This document shows, in pieces, positions 11,301-26,200 of a DNA stretch of 64,000 nt (position 1 is its first letter; every line of letters begins with the position of its first letter). Made by a program: the position numbers and the translations under genes. Origin of the DNA: Ciona savignyi (Eukaryota; Chordata; Ascidiacea; Phlebobranchia; Cionidae); NCBI GenBank assembly GCA_000149265.1, contig CH003361.1:109731-173730 (forward strand), in the 5' to 3' direction. A model generated the notes under the pieces. That model was not told the DNA's origin and made no database searches. It saw nothing but the letters and a program-made list of their open reading frames with translations.

Positions 11301-14197
11301 ACACAACTAGAGATTAGCTGTATTTGATTTGGCAACTTTTCACATAGCAATTTGATGGGAAAAACACTTAATGCACAAATGGGTAAACCCAGTTGATTAA
11401 GTTGAACAAAAACTTTTATTAATGTTTCCAGCCTATACAATTCACTGCAGTAGTTTCAAAAACCTGTCTAAGCAATGATATTCTGATGAAAATGTGTTAT
11501 ATTTTTGCACGAGATATTTTTATGAAAGCCATGGCCATTAGATTTCCCACTGTGGGGGTAAAACAATAAAAGTATTTTATCCATTTCCAAAGAAATATAC
11601 TCACAACAACTATAAAGAAGTCAAGCAGACACCATCCATTGGTGAAGTATTTCCTAAATCCAAATCCAACCCATTTCATCAGCATTTCAATCACAAAGAT
11701 TGCAGTAAAAAATCGGTCAAAAATGCTCAAAACATATTTAAATTTCGGCTTTGTGGGGAGAGTGACATCATCGAAAACCTAAGCACAGAAGTATAGTTGG
11801 GAGCTTGGTAGAGTCAGGGTTAACTCAGTGTTAGTGCATAAAACTATCTAATAAGTTGGTTGTGTCCTTGGATAAGGCACTGAGCTATTTTGTCTAGATC
11901 CAGTAGATAATATTGGGTTGAACAACGAATATAGCAATGTCTATATCACATACAACACAATATTTAAGTGCCTTTAACCTTATAATCCCATTTTAGACTG
12001 TTAGCATGAATACAATCTTCCCACTTACCAAAGCCACACTGCTTAAAAGAATGACAAATATAATAAAGCTTTCGAATATGTTGTGTTGCACCACCATATT
12101 CATGGTGGCACGGAATCTGCACCATCTCTCCTGCAGCTGTTCACAAGACTTTCCACAACTGAGTGAAATCGAGTAAGACCAATGACTCTTTGACTTTGTT
12201 CCAGAAGAAGTACATGTGCGACCGTTAGACTGACACTAAAAATACAGAGATACTGTTTACCACGTTATAATCAAGTTACTCTGAAGTTAATCACAAGTCA
12301 AGTCAATTCACCATATAAGCAAGTTTAAGTCAAGTCAAGTTTTGGTAAAATAAGACTTAAGTCTGATTCTGGTCATTGACACTACAACACTGAATGTTTA
12401 TTCAAGGAGCTGGGACAATAGGATAGAATATTCATGTTTATCCCCGTAAATGGGAAAATGCAAGGGGCGTTAACACACGGGCAATTTACTTGAAACCAAG
12501 TACTTCTACATACATCGGTGGTAGTTGTGCCACAATCAACACTATTGTTTTTCTGGTGGTTGGTACTCGGCAGGGCCATTTCGTTTTTCCATTCTTCCGT
12601 GTCTGAATGTACACCTTCAAGCGAGATCGTGTACTTAGAATCGCTATCCGAAGTTCCGTTCGCTAACGGTTTCCCGTTTATCCAAATTCCATTGGTCACA
12701 TCTTTGCTGTAACTCTGTGCAGACGAAAAGCTTCAAAACTTAGCGTTATAGGCAAAAATAAAAACGGTAACACAATTTTAATTCATTTTTTACATCGAGC
12801 ACATACCGAATATAACAGAAGCCTACGTTAAGGCTGCGGGCCAGTGCGGGGTAAAACAATTTAAAAAAGGTAGAAATAATCAATCTTTTTTAAAACAGTT
12901 GTTGTATTACTAAGGTACAAATATAGTGTTTGATTTAGCTTTATTTTTTTAGTTGCGCCTTTTTCTGACACCAATCAAAAATACATAACAAACCGAAATA
13001 TTGTTGCTGTGACCGTTTTCATTTTGTGCGTCTTTTATATGGATGGCTGTCGGTGTTGATTCATGAGTTGATAATTTTTCTTCTGACGTCTCGCTGGTGT
13101 TTGAGCCAGGAGAAATCTTCCGCTTTCTATTTATCGACGCTGGAAGTTTTGGAAGAGCCTGTAAATAGGCCTATGAACAGTTAAAACTCTATCAATGGAA
13201 CGATTTACTGTGTTGACTATGCTGTGACATAGGCATGGGCAACATACGGCCCGCGGGCCGTGTCCAGACCGTGAAGATATTTTGACCGGCCCACAGACCG
13301 TATCCAACCATACCCTGTAATTAAGATATTGAATACTATTCATATAATAATCCGGCCCACCAAGAACGTTATTTTCCCACATCTTGCCCGCCGACTAGAA
13401 AAGTTGCCCACCTCTGCTGTGACAAGATTAGGCAGGCGTATACCACGATTTAAAAGAATATAAACACTATTCGACATTGGTCTTCGTAGTTTAAGAAATG
13501 GTTTTTAAGTTAATGCAATTCTAGATCTAGAACAAAGATTCGTGAACTATTTTTTTATTTATAAGGGCAAGATTTTGACTAGTCCATTGAATATATTTAC
13601 CTTAAGAATACCGTCCCTAAAATCGCCAGTTTACCTTGTCCCCCGTCGGGTAATCGAAAATATTGTAGTGGGTAGGAAAAGATAGATGTAGCCTACCTCG
13701 CTAGAGTTTTCGTTCAAACCATAAAACCAATGGGTCAACGTATTGCTTCCTAATTAGGCCTATTTTGCCTATGGAACTTACTGATTAGCAAGCAGTTATT
13801 TTGTGTCGTTGACTGACGCTCCAACGTGCTATGAGCTAACCGGCCGCATTAATACAATATAGGCTATAAAAGCCATCAAATCTAAAATTACAAATAATGT
13901 ATTCCAATTGGTTACACAACCAATGGTGCTGGTGTAATGCATATTCTGCGAAAGCCAACAACTTACTTTTCGTCCAGCGTTTCTTAGCGACCTCAGAAAC
14001 TTTTTTGCCCCACTACCCCTTTTACCGCCAGCGTTCAGTTCATCGCTATTGAAAGAATTGAGCAACAACGCCAGAAATAGGTTCAAAACCTGCGTTTTGA
14101 AATGAATGAACTATACACTGACAGCAATTTATAAAGACATAGGAAGAAGTATGCAAAATGTATAGACTTGTTCATATATATAAGAATTGTTCAGACC

Positions 14198-14236
<39 letters not shown>

Positions 14237-17200
14237 TTAATAAGGGATACTCACCACTAAATTTCCTACAAAGACAACGCCGAGAAATATGAACAGACAG
14301 ACTGGGATTAGACCATCGGCTCCTTCAGAACGTACAGAGTTCATGCAACTCCACATACTCTGGATCCATTCCCCACACTGAATACGAAAAACCACAAGAA
14401 AAGCGTGCGGAAAACTGTTCATATGCCATCTTAAAGGCAAGCCCTGCGTTAAGCAAAATTGGTTGCAGATGAGTAATTTTACAGGTACGATATCTGTCGT
14501 ATAAGTTTTCGTTTACAATGAGTTTTGTTTAGACTTAAAACCTTTTCCTTTCTGGTGCAACACGTGTAACATAAAAATTGATAACAATACATTATTGGGA
14601 TAAATAATAGCTTTGCAATGTAACAATGCCTATTCGTGGCAATAATAATAAAAGCATATCAGGTTGGAACGAGAAACTTTAGCCTTGGTAGGTTAAATTA
14701 AGTTGTTACAAAACGAGCCGTTTTTTAGTCGAAGTTTTTCACAAGCGAAAGCTAGTATGCGCAGATTAAATATAGGGAAAACACTTCTTGCACAGCACGA
14801 TACAGCTTCGGCTGGAGTTGGATACTTTACAAGCATAAAGGAATTTATTTTAGGATTGTTCAGAAGAAGAACCGGACCAGCAACTGCTGGTGATTCCCAA
14901 TATTCTTTGTTATCAACGTCAACATGGTCTTCTGAAAGCGATAAGGAGATAAAAAAGTAAGAAAAAATTCAACAACTGTCTCTTTGTTTAATATAGGCTA
15001 CCACATAATTTTTAGGTACATTTTAAGACCTAGCGTCGAGTATAAGACCATACATCACTATCTATGCATTGTATTTACCAGGCGTTTAATTTTACGGCGG
15101 AAATCATGGGGTGCTGACGGGAAAACTTCAGCGAAGCCCGAACAGAAGCCAGACAATTTGATAATTCTGTTCTTACGATTTTTAATTGGGGTTGGACTTA
15201 CGCAAGGATTTTACCTCGTCCTTACGTATAACAGCAAATGGAAACCAAGCAAAGCTGCATGGTGGACGGGTACCATTGGTTTCATGGTAGCACTGGGAAT
15301 GGCGTTTTCCAAAATGGTCAGAACGATCGTCGCACTTTTATTACCCACTTTCTGCACCAGTAAAGGCAGGTAACTTTGAAGAAATGTGTTTATATGTCCA
15401 CGTATAAACTGGTGTACTACTGCACAGGACCATTATAATGGCATTTTGTTTAATGTTGGTAATGACCGGACCGACAGCCAACATTTCCTACAACTACCAA
15501 CTGATGTCACGCTCTTTAACCTGTGGGGACGAACTCGGCTACAATGTGTCTCAAGTAGGTTGTTAACGCATATTTTGAAATATGGTGTATATTTAAAAAA
15601 TTGACCACAGGGGTTAAAAGCGTTGGTACAAGACGGTCAGAACGCAGTACTCTCTACCATGGAGGACACGATCGATACGATTATAGAAGCAGTTGAGGTA
15701 ATACTTTTGTTAGTATGTCGTTACGTATACAGACATATATATATACACTGACTTGAGTCGATAAAAATTACACAGTATTCAGTAGTGTTGTCCCTATGGA
15801 AGTTGCATCTCTCAGGAATAAATTGGAGATTTTTGTGCAAAGACTTAGATTTAACTTGTAAGATCCCTCTAACAGCTAAATTAAAGCAGATACGAGTATG
15901 ATGGTGTTTTTTTCACAAAATTACTAAAATTATGTAAAAATCCTTTGTTAACTGTCTTCTTAAGACTGCACAAGAGCTCTATACAGAGTTTGCCGAGAAG
16001 CTCCGATCGCTTGGCCGCGTGATAAAGCGCCTCAACAACTACATTAGAAGTATGGGCAATATCTGTAGCAAGAAATTGGGAGCGTTTCTATGTATTATTC
16101 CCAACTTCGTTGCCAAACAAGCCAAAAAACTCATTACGGCGCCTGTTAAAAATGCAATTGCAAGAATAAAGGTAAAAGTTCTATGTTGGTAATTGAACCT
16201 GTCTTTCTTCCCATCCTATGTATATTTATAGATCCTATGTTATATATTATTACATCGGAAAATATTTCCCTGGTTGCACACGCCTTACCGACAATCATAT
16301 CTATTAAACTTTGACGACACATTCCACTTTATATTAACTACACGACGTTTCAATTTTTTTATAGTACACTTTTCTATGGTGTGTTAAATGTATTAACGGA
16401 ACGCCAAAGAGGCGAATAGGTCGTTGGTAACTTTTTTAGTGCTAAAAATTGCGTTTAATGCGACTCTTCTATTTGCTATAATGATGGCTGTTTTTCTGCA
16501 GGTTCCACTTGTTTAATTTAATTAAATTATTCTTCAGGCTGAATTTCAATTCAACATGACATATTCTTACGAATTTAAGTACGACCTTAACGCCTCCAAA
16601 ACCGTAAGTGACATCACAAACGACATTATGACGGAAATAAAAGGAGATTTGAAATTTGTGACGTCAGCTTTTGGGTGGCTGAGATTCGCCATGGGCTTTT
16701 CTATGTTGGTGGTTATACTGAAAGCCGTAAAATACAGGTAATTGTAACTAATAGCATGCGTACCGGTACCATACTCCTGTAATTAAAGTGGGGATGCTTG
16801 TTTTTATCCTTATGGACAAAAACTGTGATGTAACATTGGCATTTTTCGTCATGACTAATTTTTTGTTGTGGTCACAGTTGGTTTTGTTGGAGCAATTGTA
16901 TTGTGTTGTGTATGTTAGAAACCCTACATTGTTTATTCAACCTATCAAACCAAAGTGTTTAAGCAACGTTCTGTAAGTGTCTCATCGAATATTTATGCAA
17001 ACAGTTCGGTTCCTTGGACATTCATCAAACACGACTTTCCCCCAACATGAGTTTTAATTATCAGACAACACAAGTTTCAACCCAGACCGGTTTGAATCAT
17101 TTTAAACAAACTCGTGTGAAAAGATTGTTATGACCGCGAAATGTTTCAGGTACAAATACCTCACTGTCAACACCTTCGACAATTTCTACATCACCAAAAA

Positions 17201-20200
17201 TTTTATCAAGCTCGATAGAAGAAGGAAGCGGCAAGGAAAAGTTAGTGTTCTGCCACTCAGAGCAAGGGAGAATTCACTTTATGTAAGGCCCAACAGGTAA
17301 GTAATCTAGGATTAGGATAATGGATCGTTGTCGTTCCTTGGGTGGAAAATGACAGTTTTTATATAAATGCCCGGGCCGTCGTATATGCGGTAATTGAGGA
17401 ATTGTTGCCATACAAGCACATGGTTCAGTGACCAATTCATGAGTCCGTTTTCTACCCAAAGTTTTACGCTTAACTATCTATGTTTTACTGGTTTTGCCGA
17501 AAAATAATTATTTTCAGTTGTTGGATGTCACGAAGAGAGGTCAAAAAACTGACGAAGGGAATGAGCATGTTGACCTTCAGTTTTCTTTACACGCTTGGTG
17601 TCATCTTCGTCGACTATAGTTTCTATTGGCTCTTGCAAAAGATTTCCACGTCGCTTTCTCTCCAAGAGCAGGCCGGCTCACTGCTGCAGCAAGCGATGAA
17701 AGAAGGAGCGGAAAAGGTAGCAAATAAACTAGGAGTCGGGGAAGCTGGTCGCGTGGTGGCGACAAACCTCATATCGTTGACGGTCGGCGGCCAGGGATTT
17801 GTCTCAGTTATTTACAAGTAAGTAATTGCAGCGGTAAACTGTTGAGTTGATAGACCCACAAAGCTTGTTTTTATAAATTTCAAAAGTGCAAAGGATGTAT
17901 TTGTGAAGTGCAAGTCATTCTTCATTGTGCGTTCACATTTTTTACTTCTAAATATACTGTAGTATTAGGCAAAAAACACAAAGCCAGAATGGGGCATTTT
18001 ATATTAATGAAACATATGACTGATTACAGGAGGTCTAAACCTCACGTTGCTATTACGTGCCTGTGACGTTATGACCATCATGTATGACGAAAATTATCAA
18101 GATGATACATTCTATGTTAACCCAGTTTATTTAATTATGTAATGATAGATATTTAACATTTGAAAAAATATTAAAATAAAAAGTATTAGTCTACCCTGTT
18201 TTTTTTGTGATTTAGCTTGGTTAAATTGTGTTGCTCTTGGGGCAAAGATGACGCATATATGTAATTCAGGTCAATTGCATCTGCTTTAGAACGTCTTGCG
18301 AGTTCTGAAGGTTACAGCTTCTCAATGGACAAATGCCTTCCGAACGCTAAAGCGCCGGATTACATCGTATATGCCGTCATAATCACTCTTTATATTCTGT
18401 GTTACGTAATATGCGTCACGGAGGCATACGTACTGAGGTGGCGGCGAAGCATCATGGCTACTTTTTATCCGAAACGAGAAAGAGTTCGGGTCCTCTTTCT
18501 ACGAACAAAGATACTTGCGGCGCGAGGAATAGGCCCGGATGCAGGAATCAAAAATGCGCTCAAGAAAGCTTGCTTGCAAGCACAGAAGAACGCGCAGAGT
18601 GAGGAAGTGAGTCTCGCGGATCGATTATCTGGACAGTCGGGGGTAAGTCATCTAAAGTCAGGTTTACAGTACAGTCTTTCCTCAGCTGACCTTTTCCTTA
18701 CAAACGACTTAAAAAATGTCGACAGGCTACAAAACGGGAAACACTCTTGTTTTACTTGACCGATATACGGCGATTTCAATTTTTTAATCGTTTATCCTAA
18801 AAGTATTTGTCATATTTCAGATTATAGGCTGGGCTGCCAGAAAAATGAGCGGTCGGACTGCGTATAGGTGCCATGTTTGTAAACTGGCTGGTGGTCTGGA
18901 ACATTCTGGTTTGTTCACGTCGTGCCAGAGATTTGGCTGCAAAGGGAAATACTGCGTGGAGTGTTTTGAAGACTTGCACAGGTAGATAGGACATTTTATT
19001 CATCCCTGAGGTAAGGACAGGTTGGGTTAAAGCTATGGCCGTTATGTGGCTGTGCACAACGCAGCAATAAGCGCATGCCGAGTAATGGATTTGTGTCCAG
19101 TCACTTGCGAGGGGCCACTTAGTTCGTTAAACGGTTTTGGTCGTAAACTTAATTTTAAATAGTAAAGATTTAATTTTGATAAATAAGAACAATCAATAAG
19201 GCGCGCTACAATTTATATATAGGCTTTGTCTGTTATGCCTTATGAAGCACAGCAGCAAAGTTGGAAAGGAGAGAAGAAAGAGCAAAACAGATCTGACGTC
19301 ATCGAAACCAAACGACCGTACCAAGTATTCGACTGACATTGAAGAACTCATCGATTCGAGTGGAATTTCTGACTCATCGGCGACATCTAGCGACAGCGAC
19401 GAGGAAAACGGTTAGTGATATCATTTGCTATAATTTGATTTTTTAATGGATTTAATCTGCAGTGGCGTCGTTTACTGAAATTAAAGAAATTCTATCGAAG
19501 CACGTTCACTTTGACGCAAAACTACCCGAAGAAAAATATATTTCATCAGAGGGTGAAAGTGACTCCAGTCACGCGACTACGTCACTGATGAGATCACGAA
19601 GATCGGAGAAAGGGACGAAAATAAAGAGAGATGAACAGGGTGTATCTAGGACTTCTGATGGAAGACGAAGGGGGCAGTGGTCCAATGAAACCTCGAGTGA
19701 CGATTCCTGAAGAAGAATTTTAAAAATAGAAAAGTAATCTAAAATTCGTTTATTCGCAACCACTTGGTGGAAAAACGATTTTGACATCACGTTTTTCACG
19801 TAATATAGCTGTGTTATGAGCATAAGAGTTTATGTTTAATCGGCATCGCGCTCATTAAAATGATGCTTTGAACCAATTGAAATAAGTTCATATACGCGTC
19901 GCGTGCGCTGTGTTGTTGCACTTCTTTGCACCGAACATTCTAAAATCGATCAGAAAACGCCTGTTGCTCTCTACAGCGAGAAATCGAGTAAACTTCGTCT
20001 CGGCTAATTTCGCGCACGTCTGATTTGATTAAGTTTTTTTAAGTAAAAGATTTTAATCTTAGAAATTGCCGAGAAAATCTGTCTGTGCGTGGGAGACTTT
20101 CAGCACGGCTCTATTTTAATTTTACTCGTATTAATAATTTATTGTTTAGGGCCGTGGTTCAAAAGCTTCGAAGTTTTTTGCACTTAAAGGCAAAACAGAA

Positions 20201-23200
20201 CATTGATATACCCTAACAGTGGCTTATAGAATATGTATATATATTCTTAATTGTACCCCCGGCAATTTTAAAACTGTACAAAAATGTAATTGCTACGAAT
20301 GTGTCCTCGATATTAATTTGTCAATAAGCTTACCGTGGTTTTGTCCATGTAGAATTGTGTTCCAATCGTCTGCATTCCGGCCAGCGCAAAGATCACCAAC
20401 ACGATGAGGAGTACAAGGGTCAGGTATCCGACTTTACTAAGTGAATCTGCTATCATCTGCATCAGCTTGCTAAGGGTTGGCCAAGATTTTGCCAGTTTTA
20501 GGATTCGAACCTAGAAATGTCAGCGAAGTCAGGTCAACTCGCCTGCTATATACTACGTTCTAATATGCCTATAGTTAGAATTTTTAAATTTCAATATTTA
20601 AGTTTAAGCTGCAAATTTATTGCCAACTATAAATATATATATATTTATATGATAACTTATATAGTGGTAATGGATGTATTGATTTAAATTCCAAATAGAA
20701 ATGTTGAAATATAGAGATTGATGGGATAGGCATAGCTCAGGAAACATGGTTCCTTTTTACCACGTCTTAGCTGACTAATTGGGATTTACACTTAAAATAC
20801 ACACGGTTTTAGGGATGTGAATTATACTCGCTGCGTCAGACCATTTCAAATCCAATATGCTTCTAATTCAATAAATGAGCTTAAGAATCAATCAATAAAA
20901 TTATAATTTAATTATGACATCAGCGAGGTTAACAGGTTCTTTACTCACCAGTCGTATAAGTCTAAAGGTTCTGAGAACCGACAATCCGTCCGGAAGTTTA
21001 TCCGAGACGACCAGTTCAAACACGCTTAAAGTAACAACTACAAAATCAAATATATTCCAAGATGCTTTAAAGTAGTGGTACGGTGACAGGGCGAATATTT
21101 TTAACCCCATTTCGATCGCAAAAAGAACTGTAAACACCTGTGAAAACAAAGATATTTTGCGCTGCTAGTTTTCGTGTTTGTAGCATGAAGTAGAATAGCA
21201 TTTGTCAGATTGTTTCTTATTTACCCTCGCGTTTTTCATCCCGATTAATCCATTGGATATAAGCAACGACTATTAAAAGCACTGTACAGAAACACAGCGT
21301 CGTATAACATAGATTAACTTCATCGACGGCAATAGGATAAAATGCATTAAACCAAGATACAGTCAACTGACCACATTCGAAGTGTACAAAAGATTTTTGA
21401 AGAATTGATCTTTCGGCTCCTTTTCCATGGCCATAAAACATGTGTTTAGTATCACAAGTGACACAGTGATCATCTCGGCAGCTGAGGTCGTGAAGAACTT
21501 GTGAAGTTTGCTTCGAATTCGGCAAATAAAGCTGCTGCCTTCACAGCACGACCACCTGATCATTAAGCGTAAAATAAACAATTAAATTATGTAATTTTAT
21601 CTGAAAAATAATTATTTAAAGAAAATTGTAATCAAATGGAATGGAAGTATAGAAAACAGCACTTGGTCAGATTTCGACAGATGACATTGTGACGTTCTGG
21701 CGATCAGGTCTTATAGGTAAAATACTGGTTGTTTATGTTTAAATGCCCACGACTGCTAATAGAAATTATGTATGTCCGAAAGTTTCTGAGATCGAGCCGC
21801 TGGGAAGACATGTGCATTCCTGGGAAGGGCACTTAGCGGACATCGCCTGGTCACGGGATTAATGGGTTAAACTTAACCTGACGGAATGTCTCACTCATAT
21901 ACAATAAACGCAATACATCCGTTAACGGTAGTGCCCAGGCAATCTCACGATTGCATATGTGTGGCCTTTTCACATTTATGGTGGATATACCATGGATATC
22001 TTTTCCTGTAAATTTATCTTCCAGTAGCAAATTGCAATATCTCTGGTGTTCAAGACGTTTACGCTTGAATAGGCAATTAGACCCGAGGGAATTACCACGC
22101 GAGTCGTTTTCTCCGCTCGTTTAACATGGACAATTACACCTAGAAAATAATTCCAGATTATATTTTTACCTTGTTGACTCGACTTACTTTATTATAACAT
22201 CTCCGCATTTATACCAAGAACCCAAAGAGTAAAACTTCTTTTTCTGCGGTTGCCAATTCTCTGCTGCCTTCAAAGAGGCAAACGTGCGAGCGGCGTTTCT
22301 TCTCTTCGTCAATATTTCCTGTAAAAAGCAGTTTATGCGTGGCCAAACGGTTAACGTGACTCCGAGACGGCTATCATAAAATGACCTAGCGAGAGATAAA
22401 GTCCTGGAATCGAAGCGTGGTCCGGTAAAAGCCATTCGTATCCTGTCATGTATTTACGGAAGGGTGAATATCGGTGACAATACTGGTGGTTTGTAGTGTT
22501 ACACTTTTAGGTGGGGTTCTCGATAGCCTGTAGTCAGCAGCTCTAATTGTTTTGTATAAAATTCTTGTATTCGCTTAAGCAGCATAAAAACATAACTCCA
22601 CTAAAACATACTTCAACAGGACATGTAAAAATCAAATAGGCGGTAAAGTCCAATGATGTCTAGCGGGAAAGATAAAGGCGACGGATAATTATTATCAAGC
22701 GTTCGTCACGAGGCCATCACAAGGCAATCAACACATAGATGCAAACGCGCCAAGATAAGACATTTTACAGTGGTGTCACATTTGATGCCGCCAAGTTGAA
22801 GAAGCAAAGTTCTAGATAGTGAACCCATAGATGTCTCAAGAAACGACAAAACGACAGCACGTTCGTCATAATTCGTCAGAGAGCCCGATAATGTTAAAAT
22901 TGCATATATTTTCGAAATAATTGCTGTGATTATTTCGCACGAGAATTGGACCAAACAAAATACCTTTTCGTTGAGTAGTTCGACTTTTTCTTCCTCCAGT
23001 GCATTTTCCACGCTTTTTCTTTGCCCCTCATACGACGACGCCACCACAGCCAAGATAAGATTGACCAGGTAATAACTTCCCAGGAAAATCATGGTGAGAA
23101 AGAAGAGCACTGACACTGGACCTTGGATATAAGCGATAAATTTATATGCATGGATTACGTCGGTTTGGCCTTTACACAAAAGTTATGTTCTTGTAAACTT

Positions 23201-26200
23201 ACACATTTTAACGTCAGCCCATTGATGAAACAAATTGTGCCAAAATTAAGATTTATTCACTTAAAATATGAAAATAGTCAATTTAACATGCCATCTTATT
23301 TGTTATAAACCAATACATGACATTTGGGGCTATGGTTGGAAAATATAAACTTCAGGGGCTATGACATAAATTAATATTTTGTCTTTATTTATTATTGAAT
23401 CAAGAAGTGTTCTCATATTCGCTGTTTATTTATTTAAACATGTAGTAAAAAGATTGGTTCTTGCTTCATTGATAAGGATATGACTTTTAACTACAGAGAT
23501 GGATAAGATAGCTCGAGTCATCGCGATATTTAGGGATTTAGTTTTGCTGCTTATAAGGGAAAACTGCGATGTAAATTTTTTTTATCTAATTCTACGATAC
23601 TTATAAAGTAACACTAAGGTCAAGAGCGGAAATTTGTTAGATAGCATCTTTTTAAAGCCACATTTACCAAATTACTTTCGGTTGGAGTGCCGATGGGGCA
23701 TAAGCGCACATGCAATATTATAAACGCGAAAGCGGCAAATATTGGGAAAATTAGAGTGCAGCTTTTCCCATGATTTATGCATGGCTTTCGAAGTTTAACG
23801 GTTTTGAGGTTTCAGTGGTGGCAGGCTTATTTATACCGGGTTTGGAGCAAGTCTTTATAAAACACTTTAGCATTCGACACATCTTTCTTTTGTTTTTTTA
23901 GGTGGATATTTTAATTAAACAACTCTTAATTAAGAACACTTAAAATTCGGAATGTAGGCCACGACCTTTGAACTTTATTAAATTTTAAAAGGTATAGAAT
24001 ACACGTGTTTTGTTCTGATAATAAAAAAACGCCTTGATTTTAGCGAAGAAAGTCTATGTAGGCCATAACAGCAGCATTTTATGCTGATGTTCTATTTCAT
24101 CAGATAATGCTGGTTTTAGTGATTGTTATTCGACACCACGATCGCGGCGGGAACTGACACCTTAGAAAACGTTAGCCACCCAGCTACTATTGAACACGCT
24201 AAACGGTAAATATACCACAAACGCTGTGCTTATGGTAACCGATCACAATAAACTGGCACAATTTTTATACCACTTGTTTCCAGAACTTGGAGGTAGAGTT
24301 CTTCCCAGTTATCTTGTAATGAGAGACGAAATACGGACAGGAATGCAAACGGGAAGTTATCAAAACTCGTGAAACCGAAGTTCGGATTGGAGCCGACTTT
24401 CAGGCAGATCGTGTAGGCGGGGCATTGACTGTGAATAAAAGTTTGCTATTGTAGTTTATAGTTTTTAAAATGATGACATTTTATATTATCTTGCATCATC
24501 AATAAAATATAAAAAATGTTATTGTGGTGGAGTATTTAAAAACGGCTTAAGTGTTTGATACAAAGTTATATTGTTTATTGGTTTGGCACTCGCCGTTTCA
24601 TAGGCTATATGCATAATTTATGGGCGACAGTACAGAAACAGTCATGTTTTAAACAGTTTTACATTTCCTTTTAGCCGATTGTGACTAGATAATGTAATCA
24701 AATACGACAAAGGTAAAGATAAGGCCATAGTAATGCAACATATAAGATTAAAAACGTACAGAGTGCCGCTGATGTTACCGCACAATCGGTAATCTGCTCC
24801 TTTGCGCAAATACTTCTGCGGATTCTTTGTCCACTGAATCCAGTCGAACTTATAGCCTGTCGAATTGAACTTCGGAGTTGTGGAAAGTTTAAATTTCCAG
24901 TCAAAGGCAACGCTGGACGCGGGACACTTCGGGTTCTCATTCGTGATATTTTTATCAATATAATCCTGACTTGCAGTGTTGATCACTAACTTTTTAAAAC
25001 TTGTAGTTGGTGACATCACTGTTGTTAAGGGTTGGTCGGAAATATTTCTTTCAAATGAAGGTTCGAATCTAAAACAAAAAAAGAAAGTCTAGTTAAAAAT
25101 CTATAGTAATGTAATTCGAGAACACAAATTGCGCCGATCCATTGGATTTAAATGAACCGTTCTAGATTGCAGGGATTTTAAGAATAACTAAAAAACACTG
25201 AAATGGACTAAAAGTCCAAATATAGAAACAGGGAGTTTGAATAATCACCAGTGTTTCCACCACGTCGTTTATTTCAATTCTAGAGGATAAAAACGACCTT
25301 ATTTCTACCATGTTCTATGATCTTTTATTACTTGTAAAAGTACAAACATACTAAACTGCACATAAATCCATACTATCACATCTAATAATAGAATATTACA
25401 CTGGTACGATATCAAATATCAACAAGAGTAAAACGAATTTGTTCTATTAATTTTGTGCTTGGCGATTAGCAAATAAATTTTATCTTCGCTTCATTCCCAT
25501 TTCTAACGCAAATATTAGGTTTGATAGCTCAAATTTCTAGAAAACATGGGACGACAACATTTTTGCCAGTACAATTTATATTTTCCCAGTATAATTTGTA
25601 TTTTAGAGTCGGTAGGCTAATCAAACATATTACGCGCTACCGCTCACTTCCTGGTCATGGGGTATTTTAAGATGAAGGGGATTCGGAATTATTTTAAAAC
25701 CATTGCCCGCTGTTGGTCAACCAAGTAGAATGTTCTTAAAAAAATATAATTGAAAAAAAATATTCCTTTACGTCATGAAATCTCCCGGCGGAAAAAAGTT
25801 CTGAAAAACGTCACAATACGCGTCGTCGATTTGAAATTGATTCGTATTTTTTTAATCCATTAGCAGAAAGTGAAACAAAATGTGTCATTAGTATTTTTTT
25901 AGAGAAAGATAAACAACAAGAAAGTATATAAGAAGATATATGAACATGGAGGTACATCAAGACAACACTAAGAAGACGAAGAAATTGTGGAAGAAGTACA
26001 ACACCATACAAGATCAGGATTTTGCTAGTGACTTTTACCAAAAACGAATTTTTGACTGTCATTTTGATACAAGTCAAACTTGCGACTGTAAATTTTACAA
26101 TAATTCAGCTTCAATCCTTAAAATCGACGAAGCAAAATCATGGAGTACAAAGTGCTTTCATTGGCAGCATTGACTGTTGCGTTTTTCACTACTGGCCACT

